Assembly: GCF_009299835.1 (NCBI RefSeq) | Contig: NZ_VKCZ01000020.1 | Location: 310,001-374,000, forward strand | Length of the DNA: 64,000 nucleotides | From: Microlunatus speluncae | Lineage (GTDB): Bacteria > Actinomycetota > Actinomycetes > Propionibacteriales > Propionibacteriaceae | Direction: 5' to 3' | In this document: positions 1-9,051 of the stretch, one piece after another | How positions within the stretch are numbered: position 1 is the stretch's first letter | How the letters are laid out: each line of letters begins with the position of its first letter | Translations under genes and position numbers: made by a program | Notes under the pieces: generated by a model | Databases searched by the model: none | What the model was told of the DNA's origin: nothing | What the model saw: the letters and a program-made list of their open reading frames with translations, nothing else

Positions 1-1682
1 CTGGTGGCCAGCAGCTCGTCGTGGGTGCCGCGGCCGACGACGGCGCCGTCCTCCAGGACGATGATCACGTCGGCCTCGGCGATGGTGGCGACCCGCTGGC
101 CGACGATGATCACCGCCGCGTCCCGGGTCTCGGCGCGCAGGGCCGCGCGGAGCCGGGCGTCGGTGGCGACGTCGAGCGCCGAGAAGGAGTCGTCGAAGAT
201 GTAGATCTCCGGCTTCTTCACCAGCGCCCGGGCGATCGCCAGCCGCTGCCGCTGACCGCCGGACACGTTGGTGCCGCCCTGGCTGATCGCCGCTTCGAGC
301 TGGTCAGGCATCTCCCGTACGAAGTCCTCGGCCTGAGCCACGCGGAGCGCGTGCCACAGCTCCTCGTCGGTCGCCTCCGGGTTGCCGTACCGGAGATTGC
401 TGGCGACCGTGCCGGAGAACAGGTACGGCCGCTGCGGCACCAGTCCGATCTTGGACCAGAGGGTGTCGCCGTCAAGATCACGGACCTCGGCGCCGTCCAC
501 CGTGACCGATCCGCCGGTCGCGTCGAACAACCGGGGGATCAGCGAGATCAGCGTGGTCTTGCCGGCACCGGTGGAGCCGATGATCGCGGTTGTCTGACCC
601 GGGCGCGCGGTGAGCGAGACGTCCCGGACCACCGGATGATCGGCCCCCGGGTAGGTGAACGTGGTCCGCCGCAGCTCGACCTCGCCGTAGCGCTCCGCCC
701 TCAGCGGGATCGGGTTCGGCGACATCTCGACCGACGATTCGGTGTTCAGCACCTCCGAGATCCGTTCGGCGCAGACGATCGCGCGGGGCGCGATCATCAG
801 CATGAAGGTCGCCATCATCACCGACATCAGGATCTGGATCAGGTATGTCAGGTAGGCGGTCAGCGAGCCGACCTGCATGGCTCCGCTCTCCACCCGCTGG
901 GCGCCGAACCAGAGCACCGCGACGCTGGACAGGTTCATGATCAACATCACGATCGGGAACATCGAGGCGAACAGCCGGCCGACCGCGATCGCGGTCCCGG
1001 TCAGCTCGCCGTTGGCCTTGTCGAAGCGCTCGATCTCCTGCGGCTCGCGGACGAACGCCCGGACCACCCGGATGCCGGTGATCTGCTCCCGCAGCACCCG
1101 GTTGACGGCGTCGATCTGGGTCTGCATCACCCGGAACAGCGGGCCGAGCTTGCGCACCACCAGGCCGATCGAGACGGCCAGCACGGGCACCGCGACGGCC
1201 ACCAGCCAGGACAGCCCGACGTCCTCCCGCAGCGCCATCACGATGCCGCCGATCATGGTGATCGGGGCCATCACCAGCAGGGTGCAGGTCATCAGCACGA
1301 GCATCTGCACCTGCTGCACGTCGTTGGTGTTGCGGGTGATCAACGACGGCGCGCCGAAGTGGTTCAGCTCGCGGGCGGAGAACAGCAGCACCCGGTCGAA
1401 GATCGCGGCCCGCAGATCCCGGCCGAACGACATCGCCAGTCGCGCGCCGAGGTAGGTGGCGCCGACGGCGGCGACGAGTTGTACGGCACTGATGGCCAGC
1501 ATCACCATGCCGGTGCTGGTGATGAAGCCGGTGTCGCCCTTGGCCACGCCGTTGTCGATGATCGAGGCGTTCAGGCTGGGCAGGTAGAGCGAGGCGACGG
1601 TGCCGATCAACTGGAACAGCACGACACCTGCGACGAGAGGCCAGTAGGGCCTCAGATAGATCCGGAGAAGCTTGATCAGCAT
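1..1682 (-). CDS. ABC exporter half-transporter, degenerate-site subunit (3' end outside window)
   Basis: About 560 residues are visible; the C-terminus lies beyond the window edge. An N-terminal six-helix exporter membrane domain (residues ~1-320) is followed by a nucleotide-binding domain with Walker A GSTGAGKTT (~367-375), signature VSGGQRQRL (~471) and Walker B IYIFDDS (~490). The catalytic Walker B glutamate is Asp and the H-loop reads VGQRVAT, with Gln in place of His. These two changes are typical of the degenerate subunit of heterodimeric exporters (TM287/288, BmrCD, YheIH). I infer that the catalytic partner is the next gene downstream, outside the window. The ATG at 1682 begins MLIKLLR. 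The TetR gene directly upstream on the same strand is the likely regulator. Multidrug or peptide export is likely; the substrate is unknown. Confidence 0.93.
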   Translation of the reverse strand, partial: MLIKLLRIYLRPYWPLVAGVVLFQLIGTVASLYLPSLNASIIDNGVAKGDTGFITSTGMVMLAISAVQLVAAVGATYLGARLAMSFGRDLRAAIFDRVLLFSARELNHFGAPSLITRNTNDVQQVQMLVLMTCTLLVMAPITMIGGIVMALREDVGLSWLVAVAVPVLAVSIGLVVRKLGPLFRVMQTQIDAVNRVLREQITGIRVVRAFVREPQEIERFDKANGELTGTAIAVGRLFASMFPIVMLIMNLSSVAVLWFGAQRVESGAMQVGSLTAYLTYLIQILMSVMMATFMLMIAPRAIVCAERISEVLNTESSVEMSPNPIPLRAERYGEVELRRTTFTYPGADHPVVRDVSLTARPGQTTAIIGSTGAGKTTLISLIPRLFDATGGSVTVDGAEVRDLDGDTLWSKIGLVPQRPYLFSGTVASNLRYGNPEATDEELWHALRVAQAEDFVREMPDQLEAAISQGGTNVSGGQRQRLAIARALVKKPEIYIFDDSFSALDVATDARLRAALRAETRDAAVIIVGQRVATIAEADVIIVLEDGAVVGRGTHDELLAT

Positions 1683-1793
1683 CGGGGCCCCCGCGGGAAC
1701 GTGGAGCGAAGCGGAGCGTTTTTGTGGGGTGATTTCATGAGCGTCCTTGGAGTTCGGTGGTCGGTCGTGGAGCGCGGACGCGCGACGAGGGGG

Positions 1794-2468
1794 TCAGGGA
1801 CATGTCTGGGCTCCCGGTTGGGAGAGGGCTTCGAAGGCGGTGGCCAGGTCGACCCGCTCGCCCGGTGGGCCGGTGGCGTCGATGCCGTGCAACAGCAGGT
1901 CGACGATCGCGGCCGGATCGGTGGCCTCGGTGGAGGTGCCGTGCATCCAGTTGATCATCGGGTGCGACAGCGCGAACACCACCGAACGGAGCAGGTGCGC
2001 CGCCGCCGGGGCGTCGACCAGGAGCTGATCGTCGTCGCTCCCGATCAGGTCGATGATCGTCTCGTTCAACAGCGTGTTGTCGGCGATCATCTTGTCCCGG
2101 AACTTCCGGCGTTCGTCGGCCTTGGGCTCGGCCGGCGGGCCGAGCGCATGCATCAGGGTGAAGCTCTCGATCATCCGCTGCTGCATGATCCGGGCGGCCT
2201 CGATCAGCCGCTCGACCAGGCCGTCGTCGGGCGGGATGCGGAGGATCCGTTCCCGGGTCACCTCGGAGCTGAACGCGCGCTCCAGGACGGCATCGATCAG
2301 GGCCTGCTTGCTGTCGAAGACGCGGAAAATCGTGCCCTCGGCGACGCCCGCCGCCTCGGCGATCTGCTTGGTGCTGACGGCGCGACCGTGCTCACGGAGC
2401 AACGGCTCGGTCGCGTCGATGATCATGGCGCGGCGGTCGTCCGCGGACATCGGATTGGCTCTGGGCAC
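1794..2468 (-). CDS. TetR-family transcriptional regulator
   Basis: A repressor of about 224 residues. The N-terminal helix-turn-helix is visible (STKQIAEAAGVAEGTIFRVF), and the C-terminal ligand domain is divergent. The reading frame stays open to 2501, but the extra upstream codons are made of the 18-bp operator palindrome, so I prefer the GTG at 2468; an ATG at 2450 (MSADDRRAM) is also possible. The gene lies about 110 bp upstream of the ABC exporter on the same strand. It probably represses itself and the exporter by binding the palindrome at 2483-2500, derepressing when the exported compound is present. The operator assignment is inference from position and symmetry. Confidence 0.9.
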   Translation of the reverse strand: MPRANPMSADDRRAMIIDATEPLLREHGRAVSTKQIAEAAGVAEGTIFRVFDSKQALIDAVLERAFSSEVTRERILRIPPDDGLVERLIEAARIMQQRMIESFTLMHALGPPAEPKADERRKFRDKMIADNTLLNETIIDLIGSDDDQLLVDAPAAAHLLRSVVFALSHPMINWMHGTSTEATDPAAIVDLLLHGIDATGPPGERVDLATAFEALSQPGAQTCP

Positions 2469-2482
2469 GAACCGAGAGTATA

Positions 2483-2500
2483 TGAGTGAGTACTCACTCA
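2483..2500. promoter_or_regulatory. Perfect 18-bp palindromic TetR operator
   Basis: TGAGTGAGT followed by ACTCACTCA is an uninterrupted perfect palindrome 15 bp upstream of the TetR GTG start. Its size and symmetry are typical of autoregulatory TetR sites. It is AT-richer than its surroundings and probably overlaps the promoter of the TetR-exporter unit. Confidence 0.75.
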
Positions 2501-2584
2501 CAACTGGAATTCGGAAGATTCTTGCAGCGGATCGACACTACGCCCGTCGTCAGCACCCGCGCACCCGACTTTCCCCCGGACCCA

Positions 2585-2650
2585 CCCCACACCGAGTTGT
2601 CAGAACTGAGTAGCCCCCTGGCACAACTCAGTTCTGACAACTTGGTGGGG
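2585..2650. repeat. Short palindrome family, copy 1 (GTTGTCAGA/TCTGACAAC arms)
   Basis: CCCCAC-ACCGAGTTGTCAGAACTGAGT pairs with a near-identical reverse complement ending in TTGGTGGGG, around a central AGCCCCCTGGC. This copy lies between the divergent TetR and HAD genes, so it is not a terminator for either. It belongs to a family with six other members in the window. Confidence 0.9.
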
Positions 2651-2770
2651 GTGGTCCTCGTCGTGGTGCGGTGGGGTCACCTTCGGCAGGAGCTGGGTGA
2701 GGGTCCCCGGTTCGCCGGCGGCTGATTCAATGATCGGGTCGGGTGGGTCGAGGAGAGAAGGAGCGGGCGA

Positions 2771-3451
2771 GTGGGGCAAGGCGTGCAGGGGCTGGCCGGC
2801 CGGCGCTTCGCGGGGGTGATCTTCGACCTGGACGGGACCTTGATCGACTCCACCCCGGCGGTGATCCGGTCCTGGACCGCCTGGGCGATCGAGTTCGGGT
2901 TCACCGCCGCCGACCTGGCCGGCTTCCACGGCGTACCGTCGGCCGACGTGGTGCGGCTACTCCTGCCGAAATCCCAACAGGAGAAGGCGATCGCGCGGAT
3001 CGACGAACTCGAGTTGACCGATGTCGGCGACATCGTGGTGCTGCCCGGTGCGGCTCAGGCGCTGCTCGATCTGGCGACCGCCCGGACCGCGATCGCGACC
3101 TCGGCGAACCGGATCCTGGCCAAGGCGCGGATCGGCGCCGCCGGGCTGCTGCCGCCCACCGTGATCATCACCATCGACGACGTGAAACGCGGGAAGCCGG
3201 AGCCGGACCCGTTCCTCGAGGCGGCCCGGCGGCTCGACCTCGATCCGGCCGACTGCCTGGTGGTGGAGGATGCGCCCAAGGGAGTGCAGGCCGCGCGCCG
3301 TGCCGGCTGCGCCACGCTCGCCGTACTCACCACGTCGCCGGCCGAGGAACTGGCTCAGGCCGACGCGATCATCCCCGACCTGTCCACCATCCGCTTCGCC
3401 ACCGCCAATGACGGCACCATCACCCTGACAACCCCAAGTTGTCAGACGTAG
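2771..3451 (+). CDS. HAD-superfamily phosphatase (phosphoglycolate phosphatase / beta-phosphoglucomutase-like)
   Basis: A 226-residue cytoplasmic hydrolase with complete HAD motifs: motif I FDLDGTLIDS (nucleophile D19, acid D21), motif II in AIATSANR, motif III Lys in KRGKPEPDPF, and motif IV VVEDAPKG. An insertion-type cap lies between motifs I and II. The substrate (a sugar phosphate or phosphoglycolate) cannot be told from sequence. The GTG start at 2771 follows AGGAGAGAAGGAG. The last residues (PSCQT) and the TAG stop are encoded inside palindrome copy 2, so the C-terminus appears to have been supplied by the repeat. Confidence 0.9.
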   Translation: MGQGVQGLAGRRFAGVIFDLDGTLIDSTPAVIRSWTAWAIEFGFTAADLAGFHGVPSADVVRLLLPKSQQEKAIARIDELELTDVGDIVVLPGAAQALLDLATARTAIATSANRILAKARIGAAGLLPPTVIITIDDVKRGKPEPDPFLEAARRLDLDPADCLVVEDAPKGVQAARRAGCATLAVLTTSPAEELAQADAIIPDLSTIRFATANDGTITLTTPSCQT

Positions 3452-3491
3452 ACCACGCTCTGGCGTGGTGTGCGTCTGACAACTCGGGGTT
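3430..3491. repeat. Short palindrome family, copy 2
   Basis: AACCCCAAGTTGTCAGACG pairs with CGTCTGACAACTCGGGGTT. The inner arms (GACCACGC/GCGTGGT) differ from copy 1, although the outer GTTGTCAGA motif is kept. It lies between the convergent HAD and DUF5302 genes and carries the HAD stop codon. A bidirectional terminator role is plausible, although there is no U-tract. Confidence 0.9.
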
Positions 3492-3496
3492 GGGGG

Positions 3497-3691
3497 TCAG
3501 CCCGTTTTGCGGCGGAAGGTGCGCTTGGCCTCGATCTGACCGTGCGGCTGGACCTGGGGGTCGTTGCTGTCGATGTGGTCTTCGCCCTGGCGGGCCTGCT
3601 TGGCCTCGAGTGCCTCCCGGAACTTCCGCTTGGTCTCGCTCTCGGCCCCGCCCGCCGGTTGCTTGGACTTCTTGTTCTTGTCGGCGCTCAT
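3497..3691 (-). CDS. DUF5302 small protein
   Basis: A 64-residue highly charged protein. The central KRKFREALEAK segment and the C-terminal KRTFRRKTG are the two conserved blocks of DUF5302, a small actinobacterial family of unknown function. No membrane segment or signal peptide is seen. It is convergent with the HAD phosphatase across palindrome copy 2. Length and both motifs agree with the family, so the call is firm although the role is unknown. Confidence 0.8.
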   Translation of the reverse strand: MSADKNKKSKQPAGGAESETKRKFREALEAKQARQGEDHIDSNDPQVQPHGQIEAKRTFRRKTG

Positions 3692-3723
3692 GGGTCAATT
3701 CTTACCAGTCGCGGCCGTGACGG

Positions 3724-4530
3724 CTAGCCGGCGGGCGGCCAGGAGGACGGCGGGTCCGGACGCTTCAGGGTGGTGGCGTCGGACTCGGTCGCCGACCGGG
3801 CCGAAACCGGCGTGATGTGCTCCGCCGGCGAGCCCAGCGCGGCGGAGGTCGGGGTGCCGGCGCTCCCGCCGCCCGGGCCGGTGTCGTCGGCGGCAGCCCG
3901 GAGCGGAGTCGCCTCGGCCTCGTTCCGGTCGTGATCAGCGGCCTCGGCGGGGTCCAGCTTCACCGCGGTGCCGTACGCCGAGACCTCACTCAGCGACTGG
4001 GTGATCTCGCTGGAGTCGAAGCGCAGCCCGACCACCGCGTCGGCCCCGGCGGCGGTCGCCATCTCGATCATCCGGCCGACCGCGTCCTGCCGGGACCGGG
4101 TCAGTAGCGCGACGTAGCTCTCGGCCGGGTTGGCGGTCCGCAGTTCGCGCGGCAACTCCCGGGCCCGGGCGACGACGCCGACCACCTCGCCGAGGATCTC
4201 GGTCACCGCGCGGCCGGGCACGGTATCGGTCGTGCTGACCGGGATGGATCGCTTGATCAACTCCGGCGGCTGTGGTCGCTCCGGCTGCTGCGGCCAGGGC
4301 TGCTGTTGCTGCTGGCCGTAGGGCTGCTGACCGTACTGCTGCTGGCCCGGCTGTCCCTGTTGTCCCCAGCCGGGCTGCTGCCCGTACTGGCCGGGCCGCT
4401 GCTGCTGTTGGCCGCCGTACGGCTGCTGCGGTTGTTGGTACGGCTGCTGACCGCCGGGCTGCTGCGGGTACGGATTCGGCTGGCCGTACGGGTTCTGGCC
4501 GTAGGGCGGCTGCTGGCCGTAGTTGCTCAT
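3724..4530 (-). CDS. YbjQ/UPF0145-domain protein with Q/P/G/Y-rich N-terminus
   Basis: 268 residues. Residues 1 to ~88 are low-complexity Q/P/G/Y repeats (YGQQ, PYGQ). A YbjQ-type domain follows at ~90-200: STTDTVPGRAVTEILGEVVG, then GADAVVGLRFDSSEI and SEVSAYGTAVKL. YbjQ proteins form small beta-rich oligomers of unclear function, once annotated as heavy-metal binding. The tail (~200-268) is A/S/T-rich and probably disordered. No signal peptide is seen. The next gene on the same strand has a similar Q/P/G tract joined to a different domain, suggesting that the tract recurs or was shared by recombination. Confidence 0.85.
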   Translation of the reverse strand: MSNYGQQPPYGQNPYGQPNPYPQQPGGQQPYQQPQQPYGGQQQQRPGQYGQQPGWGQQGQPGQQQYGQQPYGQQQQQPWPQQPERPQPPELIKRSIPVSTTDTVPGRAVTEILGEVVGVVARARELPRELRTANPAESYVALLTRSRQDAVGRMIEMATAAGADAVVGLRFDSSEITQSLSEVSAYGTAVKLDPAEAADHDRNEAEATPLRAAADDTGPGGGSAGTPTSAALGSPAEHITPVSARSATESDATTLKRPDPPSSWPPAG

Positions 4531-4597
4531 GCGGCCAAGATAGTGGTCCGGCGAGCCCTGCGGCCATGCTTCACCGAGGCCGGTTAGGAGGGTGCTC

Positions 4598-5287
4598 CTA
4601 GCCGGCGATGGCGGACACGATGCCGACCACGATCAGCAGCAGGATCAGTGCGACCGGGATCGAGATGATCACGATCCACGCGACCATGCCCGGTCGCGGC
4701 TGCACCTCGTACCCCATCCGGCCGGAGCCGAACGTGACCACCGGGCCGGTGTAGTGCACCTCGACCGACTGACCGGGCGGGATGTCCAGGGTCATCGACC
4801 CCGGCCCGAACTGCCACATGTAGTTGGAGGAGCAGTCGATCTGGTGGTGCCCGGCATGGGTCGGATAGAAGTTCTGACCCCAGCGCGCCGTGGCCTGATG
4901 GCCGTTGATCCGCACGATCGGGCTCACCATCTGGTCGGCGAGCAGTCCGAACGGCTTACGCAGGTTGACGATCAGTTGGGATTGACCGACCGGCTGTTGC
5001 GGCTGCTGGCCGGGCTGGGGCTGCTGCCCGTAGCCGGGCCCTGCCTGCTGTCCGTAACCCGGAGGGCTCTGCTGCTGTCCGTAACCCGGAGGGCTCTGCT
5101 GCTGGCCGTAGCCGGGCGGGGCCTGCTGCTGCCCGTAGGCCGGAGGGCTCTGTTGCCCGTGGGCCGGTGGACTCTGCTGCCCGTGGCCGGGCGGAGCCTG
5201 CTGCCACTGGCCGGGTGCGTTCTGCTGTCCGGGGCCGGGCGGGGTCGGCTGCCCGTAACCCTGCGGGCCATGCGGTGGTTGAGCCAT
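4598..5287 (-). CDS. Membrane-anchored protein with Q/P/G-rich N-terminus
   Basis: 229 residues. Residues ~1-100 are repeats of the type GYGQQQSPP and GHGQQ. A folded beta-rich region (~105-200) carries short motifs such as VRINGHQ and HQIDC, and one hydrophobic helix (~205-226, VAWIVIISIPVALILLLIVV) ends the protein. This suggests a tail-anchored protein with most of its mass in the cytoplasm. The DNA of the repeats holds near-identical direct repeats (5055-5110). I do not recognise a named function. It lies upstream of the YbjQ protein on the same strand, about 70 bp away. Confidence 0.75.
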   Translation of the reverse strand: MAQPPHGPQGYGQPTPPGPGQQNAPGQWQQAPPGHGQQSPPAHGQQSPPAYGQQQAPPGYGQQQSPPGYGQQQSPPGYGQQAGPGYGQQPQPGQQPQQPVGQSQLIVNLRKPFGLLADQMVSPIVRINGHQATARWGQNFYPTHAGHHQIDCSSNYMWQFGPGSMTLDIPPGQSVEVHYTGPVVTFGSGRMGYEVQPRPGMVAWIVIISIPVALILLLIVVGIVSAIAG

Positions 5288-5391
5288 GGGGCCACAGCGT
5301 AAGGGGTGCGGTGGTCAGCCGGGTGAACCGCCGGTCCGCAGCGGCGACAAACCCCGCGAAACCGCCCGATGACCATCGCTACGCTGTCCCG

Positions 5392-6900
5392 GTGAGCCAC
5401 GAGAGCGACGTCGAGGAATCCGAGCAACAGCAGATCCGGACCCAGAAGCGGGCCGACCTGCTGGCCGAGGGGATCGCCCCCTATCCGGTCGCCGTGCCGC
5501 GCACTCACACCCTGGGCCAGATCCGCAAGGACTGGGCCCACCTGAGTGCCGGGGAGGAGACCGACGACGTCGTGTCGATCACCGGCCGGGTGATCTTCGT
5601 CCGCAACACCGGCAAGCTGTGTTTCGCCACCCTGCAGGAAGGCTTGTCCTTCGACGATTCCGGGGTACGGCTGCAGGCGATGCTGTCGCAGGCCGAGGTC
5701 GGCGAGCAGGCGCTGGCGGACTGGAAGCGGATCGTCGATCTCGGCGACTTCGTCTCGGTCACCGGCCGGGTGATCTCGTCCAAGCGGGGCGAGCTGTCGG
5801 TGCTGGCGACCTCGTGGCAGCTGGCCAGCAAGGCGCTCCGGCCGCTGCCGACCCTGCACAGCGAGCTCTCCGACGAGTCCCGGGTCCGCCGTCGTTATGC
5901 CGACCTGATCGTCCGCGAGGAGGCGCGCGACATGGTCCGGACCCGGGCGATGATCATGCGCAGCATCCGGGAAACCCTGCACGAGGGGGGATTCCTGGAG
6001 ATCGAGACCCCGGTGCTGCAGCTGTTGCACGGTGGCGCCCATGCGCGCCCCTTCGGCACCCACCTGAACGCCTTCGACATCGACATGACGCTGCGGATCT
6101 CGCTCGAGCTGTTCCTGAAGCGGGCCGTCGTCGGCGGCATCGAGCGGGTCTACGAGATCGGTCGGATCTTCCGCAACGAGGGGATCGACTCCACCCACAG
6201 CCCCGAGTTCACCATGCTCGAGGCGTACGTGGCCTGGGGTGATCAACGCACCGTGGCCGACCTGTTGCGCAAGATCATTCTCGACATTGCCGACAAGCTC
6301 GGCAGCCGGGTGGTGCAAACCGCGGCCGGTCCGGTCGACCTCGGGGTCGAGTGGCGCTGGCTCGGGGTCTATCCCGGGCTGTCCGAGGCGCTCGGCGAGG
6401 AGGTCACACCGGACACGACGGCCGAGCGGCTGCGGGAGATCGCCACCGAGCGGTCGATCCCGTTCGAGCCGGCCTGGAACGCCGACAAGCTGATCATGGA
6501 ACTGTTCTCCGAGCTGGTCGAGCCGACGCTGATCCAGCCCACCTTCATCCACGATCTGCCCGCGTCGAAGGAGCCGCTGGCCCGGCCGCACCGCAGCGAT
6601 CCGCGGCTGATCGAGGCGTGGGATCTGATCATCGGCGGCACCGAACTGTGCACCGCGTTCTCCGAGTTGATCGATCCGGTGATCCAGCGGGAGCGGCTCT
6701 ATCAGCAGTCGCTGGCCGCGGCCGCCGGCGATCCGGAGGCGATGCAGCTGGACGAGGACTTCCTGACCGCGTTGGAGTACGGGGCGCCGCCGATGGGTGG
6801 CCTCGGAGTCGGCATCGACCGGTTGGCCATGTTGTTCACCGGGGCCGGGATCCGGGAGACGATCTTGTTCCCGTTGCTCCGGCCGGAAGCGCAGCGGTGA
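5392..6900 (+). CDS. lysS: Lysyl-tRNA synthetase, class II
   Basis: 502 residues. It attaches lysine to tRNA-Lys in the cytoplasm. An N-terminal OB-fold (~55-165, SITGRVIFVRNTGK) precedes a class II catalytic core with motif 2 IFRNEGIDSTHSPEFTMLEAY (~258) and motif 3 GLGVGIDRLAML (~472). The GTG at 5392 begins SHESDVEESE; no clear Shine-Dalgarno is seen, so the message may be leaderless. Upstream in-frame codons are compositionally non-genic. The ILFPLLRPE ending is typical of the actinobacterial form. The stop overlaps the start of the NUDIX gene by three bases, implying cotranscription. Confidence 0.96.
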   Translation: MSHESDVEESEQQQIRTQKRADLLAEGIAPYPVAVPRTHTLGQIRKDWAHLSAGEETDDVVSITGRVIFVRNTGKLCFATLQEGLSFDDSGVRLQAMLSQAEVGEQALADWKRIVDLGDFVSVTGRVISSKRGELSVLATSWQLASKALRPLPTLHSELSDESRVRRRYADLIVREEARDMVRTRAMIMRSIRETLHEGGFLEIETPVLQLLHGGAHARPFGTHLNAFDIDMTLRISLELFLKRAVVGGIERVYEIGRIFRNEGIDSTHSPEFTMLEAYVAWGDQRTVADLLRKIILDIADKLGSRVVQTAAGPVDLGVEWRWLGVYPGLSEALGEEVTPDTTAERLREIATERSIPFEPAWNADKLIMELFSELVEPTLIQPTFIHDLPASKEPLARPHRSDPRLIEAWDLIIGGTELCTAFSELIDPVIQRERLYQQSLAAAAGDPEAMQLDEDFLTALEYGAPPMGGLGVGIDRLAMLFTGAGIRETILFPLLRPEAQR

Positions 6901-7418
6901 CCGGATCAGCCAGCGCAGCGGTGACCGGAGCGGCCGTTCAGCGATTCACGGTCGTCCCGGCCGCGTACCTGATCTTCCGGCGCGGCGAAGAGGTGCTGCT
7001 GCAGTACCGGTCCGGCACCGGCTACCGCGATGATCACTGGGCGATGGCCGCGGCCGGGCACGTCGAGGCCGGGGAGTCGGTGCTCGCCGCCGGGGTCCGG
7101 GAGGCGGCCGAGGAGCTCGGTCTCGTCGTCCGGGAGTCGGACCTGATCCCGCTCTGCACCCTGCACCGGACCAACGACGACCCGGCCGACCGACGCGGCA
7201 CCTACGAGGACGAGCGGTGCGACTACTTCTTCGTCGTCACCGCCTGGCAGGGCGAGCCGGTGATCATGGAACCGGAGAAGGCCGGCGACCTGCGCTGGTT
7301 CGGCCTGGACCGGCTGCCGGAGCCGGTGGTGCCGCATGAACTGATGGTGCTGGAGGCGCTCCGGGACGAGTGCGCCGGCGGCCCGCGGGTGCCGCCGATC
7401 ATGCTGCACGGCTGGTAG
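6897..7418 (+). CDS. NUDIX hydrolase
   Basis: 173 residues. A complete NUDIX box, GHVEAGESVLAAGVREAAEELG (~53-74), matches GX5EX7REUXEEXGU, so a metal-dependent nucleoside-diphosphate-X pyrophosphatase fold is expected. The C-terminal WFGLDRLPEPVVPHEL is common in NUDIX proteins acting on nucleotide derivatives. The GTG at 6897 overlaps the lysS stop (GTGA), so the gene is translationally coupled. A house-cleaning role near lysS, such as hydrolysis of dinucleoside polyphosphates made by LysRS, is tempting but only inference. Confidence 0.9.
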   Translation: MTGSASAAVTGAAVQRFTVVPAAYLIFRRGEEVLLQYRSGTGYRDDHWAMAAAGHVEAGESVLAAGVREAAEELGLVVRESDLIPLCTLHRTNDDPADRRGTYEDERCDYFFVVTAWQGEPVIMEPEKAGDLRWFGLDRLPEPVVPHELMVLEALRDECAGGPRVPPIMLHGW

Positions 7419-7479
7419 GGCTTGCCACCTCCGGCGGTTCGGTGGAGAGTGTCCTGACCTCGAAAGGTGGCCCCCGATC

Positions 7480-9051
7480 ATGCCTTCGCCCCGTACGTCC
7501 TCGCGCCCGACCTCCGTCTGGGCGCCGGTCGCCGCCCTGACCCTGCTCGCCGTGACCGCGCTGGCCGCCTGCTCGCCCGGGCCGGCCGGCGGAGGCACCA
7601 ATCAGCCGGGCGGTGATCAGGGCGGCGGTGCGCTGGTGGTCGGCGTGACGTCGGACCCGGACACCCTGTTTCCCTGGAAGGCGACGCAGTTCCAGGCGAT
7701 CAACGTGGTGCAGAACCTGTACAGCACGCTGACCGAACTGGACACCAACCTCGAGGTGGTGCCGGGGCTGGCCGAGGAGTGGCAGACCGCGCCGGACGGG
7801 ACGTCGATCACGTTCCAGCTGCGGGACGGGATCAAGTTCGCCGACGGCTCCGAGCTCGACTCGGCCGACGTCAAGGCGTCGCTGACCCGGATCCAGGACG
7901 AGAAGACCGCCGCCGTGGCCGCGGCCACCCTGGCCTCAGTGACCGGCATCGAGGCGCCGGATCCGGGCACGGTCACACTCGAGCTGAGTGCGCCGGACGC
8001 CGGCCTGCTGTCCGGCCTGGCCAGCATCAACCTGGCGATCATCTCGACCGAGGACAGCGAACAGAGCCTGACCACCAAGGCCAACGGCAGCGGACCGTTC
8101 ACCCTCGGCGAGCGGGTGCCGAGCGAATCGCTGACCCTGCAGGCCAATCCCGGCTACTGGGGCACCGCGCCCAAGATCGACTCGGCGGAGTTCCGGGTGA
8201 TCCCGGACGAGGCCTCGATCGTCTCCGCGCTGCAGTCGGGCAACGTCCAACTGGCCGTGTTCGACGACCCGCTGGTGGCCAAGACGGCCGAGTCCGGTGA
8301 CGTGTCGTTGATCAAGACGCCGCAGTTGAGCTACCACGCGCTGCAACTGAACGCCCGCCGCAAGCCCTTGGACAACAAGTTCGTCCGGCTGGCGATCCAA
8401 TGCGCGATCGACCGGCAGGCCGTCCTCGACACCGCGGCGATGAGCGAGGGTGAGGTGACCGGCCCGATCACCTCGCCGGCCTACAAATCCGATCCGAACG
8501 CCCGGCCCTGCCCGCAGCGCGACCTGGCCAAGGCCAAGGACTACCTGGCCCAGGCCGGTCACCCGGACGGGTTGACGATCAAGACCATCGTCTCCCAGGG
8601 CGAATACGCGACCTCGGTCGCCGAAGCGCAGGCGGTCGCCGCGCAGCTGGCCGAGGCCGGCATCACGCTGACCATCGAGCCGATGGAGATCGGCACCTTC
8701 GTCGACCGCTGGGTCGCCGCCGACTTCGACACCGCGATCGCGCTGAACGGCGGCCGCCCCGATCCCGACGGGATGTACGGCCGCTACTTCACCAGCACCG
8801 GGAACCTGAACAAGGTCGCCGGCTTCGCGTCGCCGGAGTTGGACGCCCTCTTCGCCGAGGGCCGGGTGAGTCAGGACGAGGCGAAGCGGAAGCAGCTCTA
8901 CGCCGACGTGTCCCGGCAGCTGGAGGACAACGCGGTCTGGATCTGGCTGTTCACCAGCTTCAGCTACACCGCCACGACCGGCGACGTCGGCGGGTTCACC
9001 CCGATGGCCAACGGATCGATGCAGAGCCTGCGCGACGTCACCTTGAAATGA
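7480..9051 (+). CDS. Oligopeptide/dipeptide ABC transporter substrate-binding lipoprotein
   Basis: 523 residues. A lipoprotein signal peptide ends in the lipobox LAAC (Cys31), so the protein is anchored outside the membrane. The body is a family 5 solute-binding protein: VVGVTSDPDTLFPW, LAEEWQTAPDGTSITFQLRDGIKFADG and ANPGYWG are typical. It captures peptides or related ligands and hands them to the two permeases encoded next. It is the first gene of a five-gene operon; the next gene starts with a 4-bp ATGA overlap. Ligand specificity cannot be inferred. No binding-protein-specific regulator is adjacent. Confidence 0.93.
   Translation: MPSPRTSSRPTSVWAPVAALTLLAVTALAACSPGPAGGGTNQPGGDQGGGALVVGVTSDPDTLFPWKATQFQAINVVQNLYSTLTELDTNLEVVPGLAEEWQTAPDGTSITFQLRDGIKFADGSELDSADVKASLTRIQDEKTAAVAAATLASVTGIEAPDPGTVTLELSAPDAGLLSGLASINLAIISTEDSEQSLTTKANGSGPFTLGERVPSESLTLQANPGYWGTAPKIDSAEFRVIPDEASIVSALQSGNVQLAVFDDPLVAKTAESGDVSLIKTPQLSYHALQLNARRKPLDNKFVRLAIQCAIDRQAVLDTAAMSEGEVTGPITSPAYKSDPNARPCPQRDLAKAKDYLAQAGHPDGLTIKTIVSQGEYATSVAEAQAVAAQLAEAGITLTIEPMEIGTFVDRWVAADFDTAIALNGGRPDPDGMYGRYFTSTGNLNKVAGFASPELDALFAEGRVSQDEAKRKQLYADVSRQLEDNAVWIWLFTSFSYTATTGDVGGFTPMANGSMQSLRDVTLK

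Noticed and set aside
21..2489. Long + strand frame opposite the ABC exporter and TetR genes
   Set aside because: It is the antisense shadow of two clear genes, with an H/D/R-rich composition typical of such shadows.
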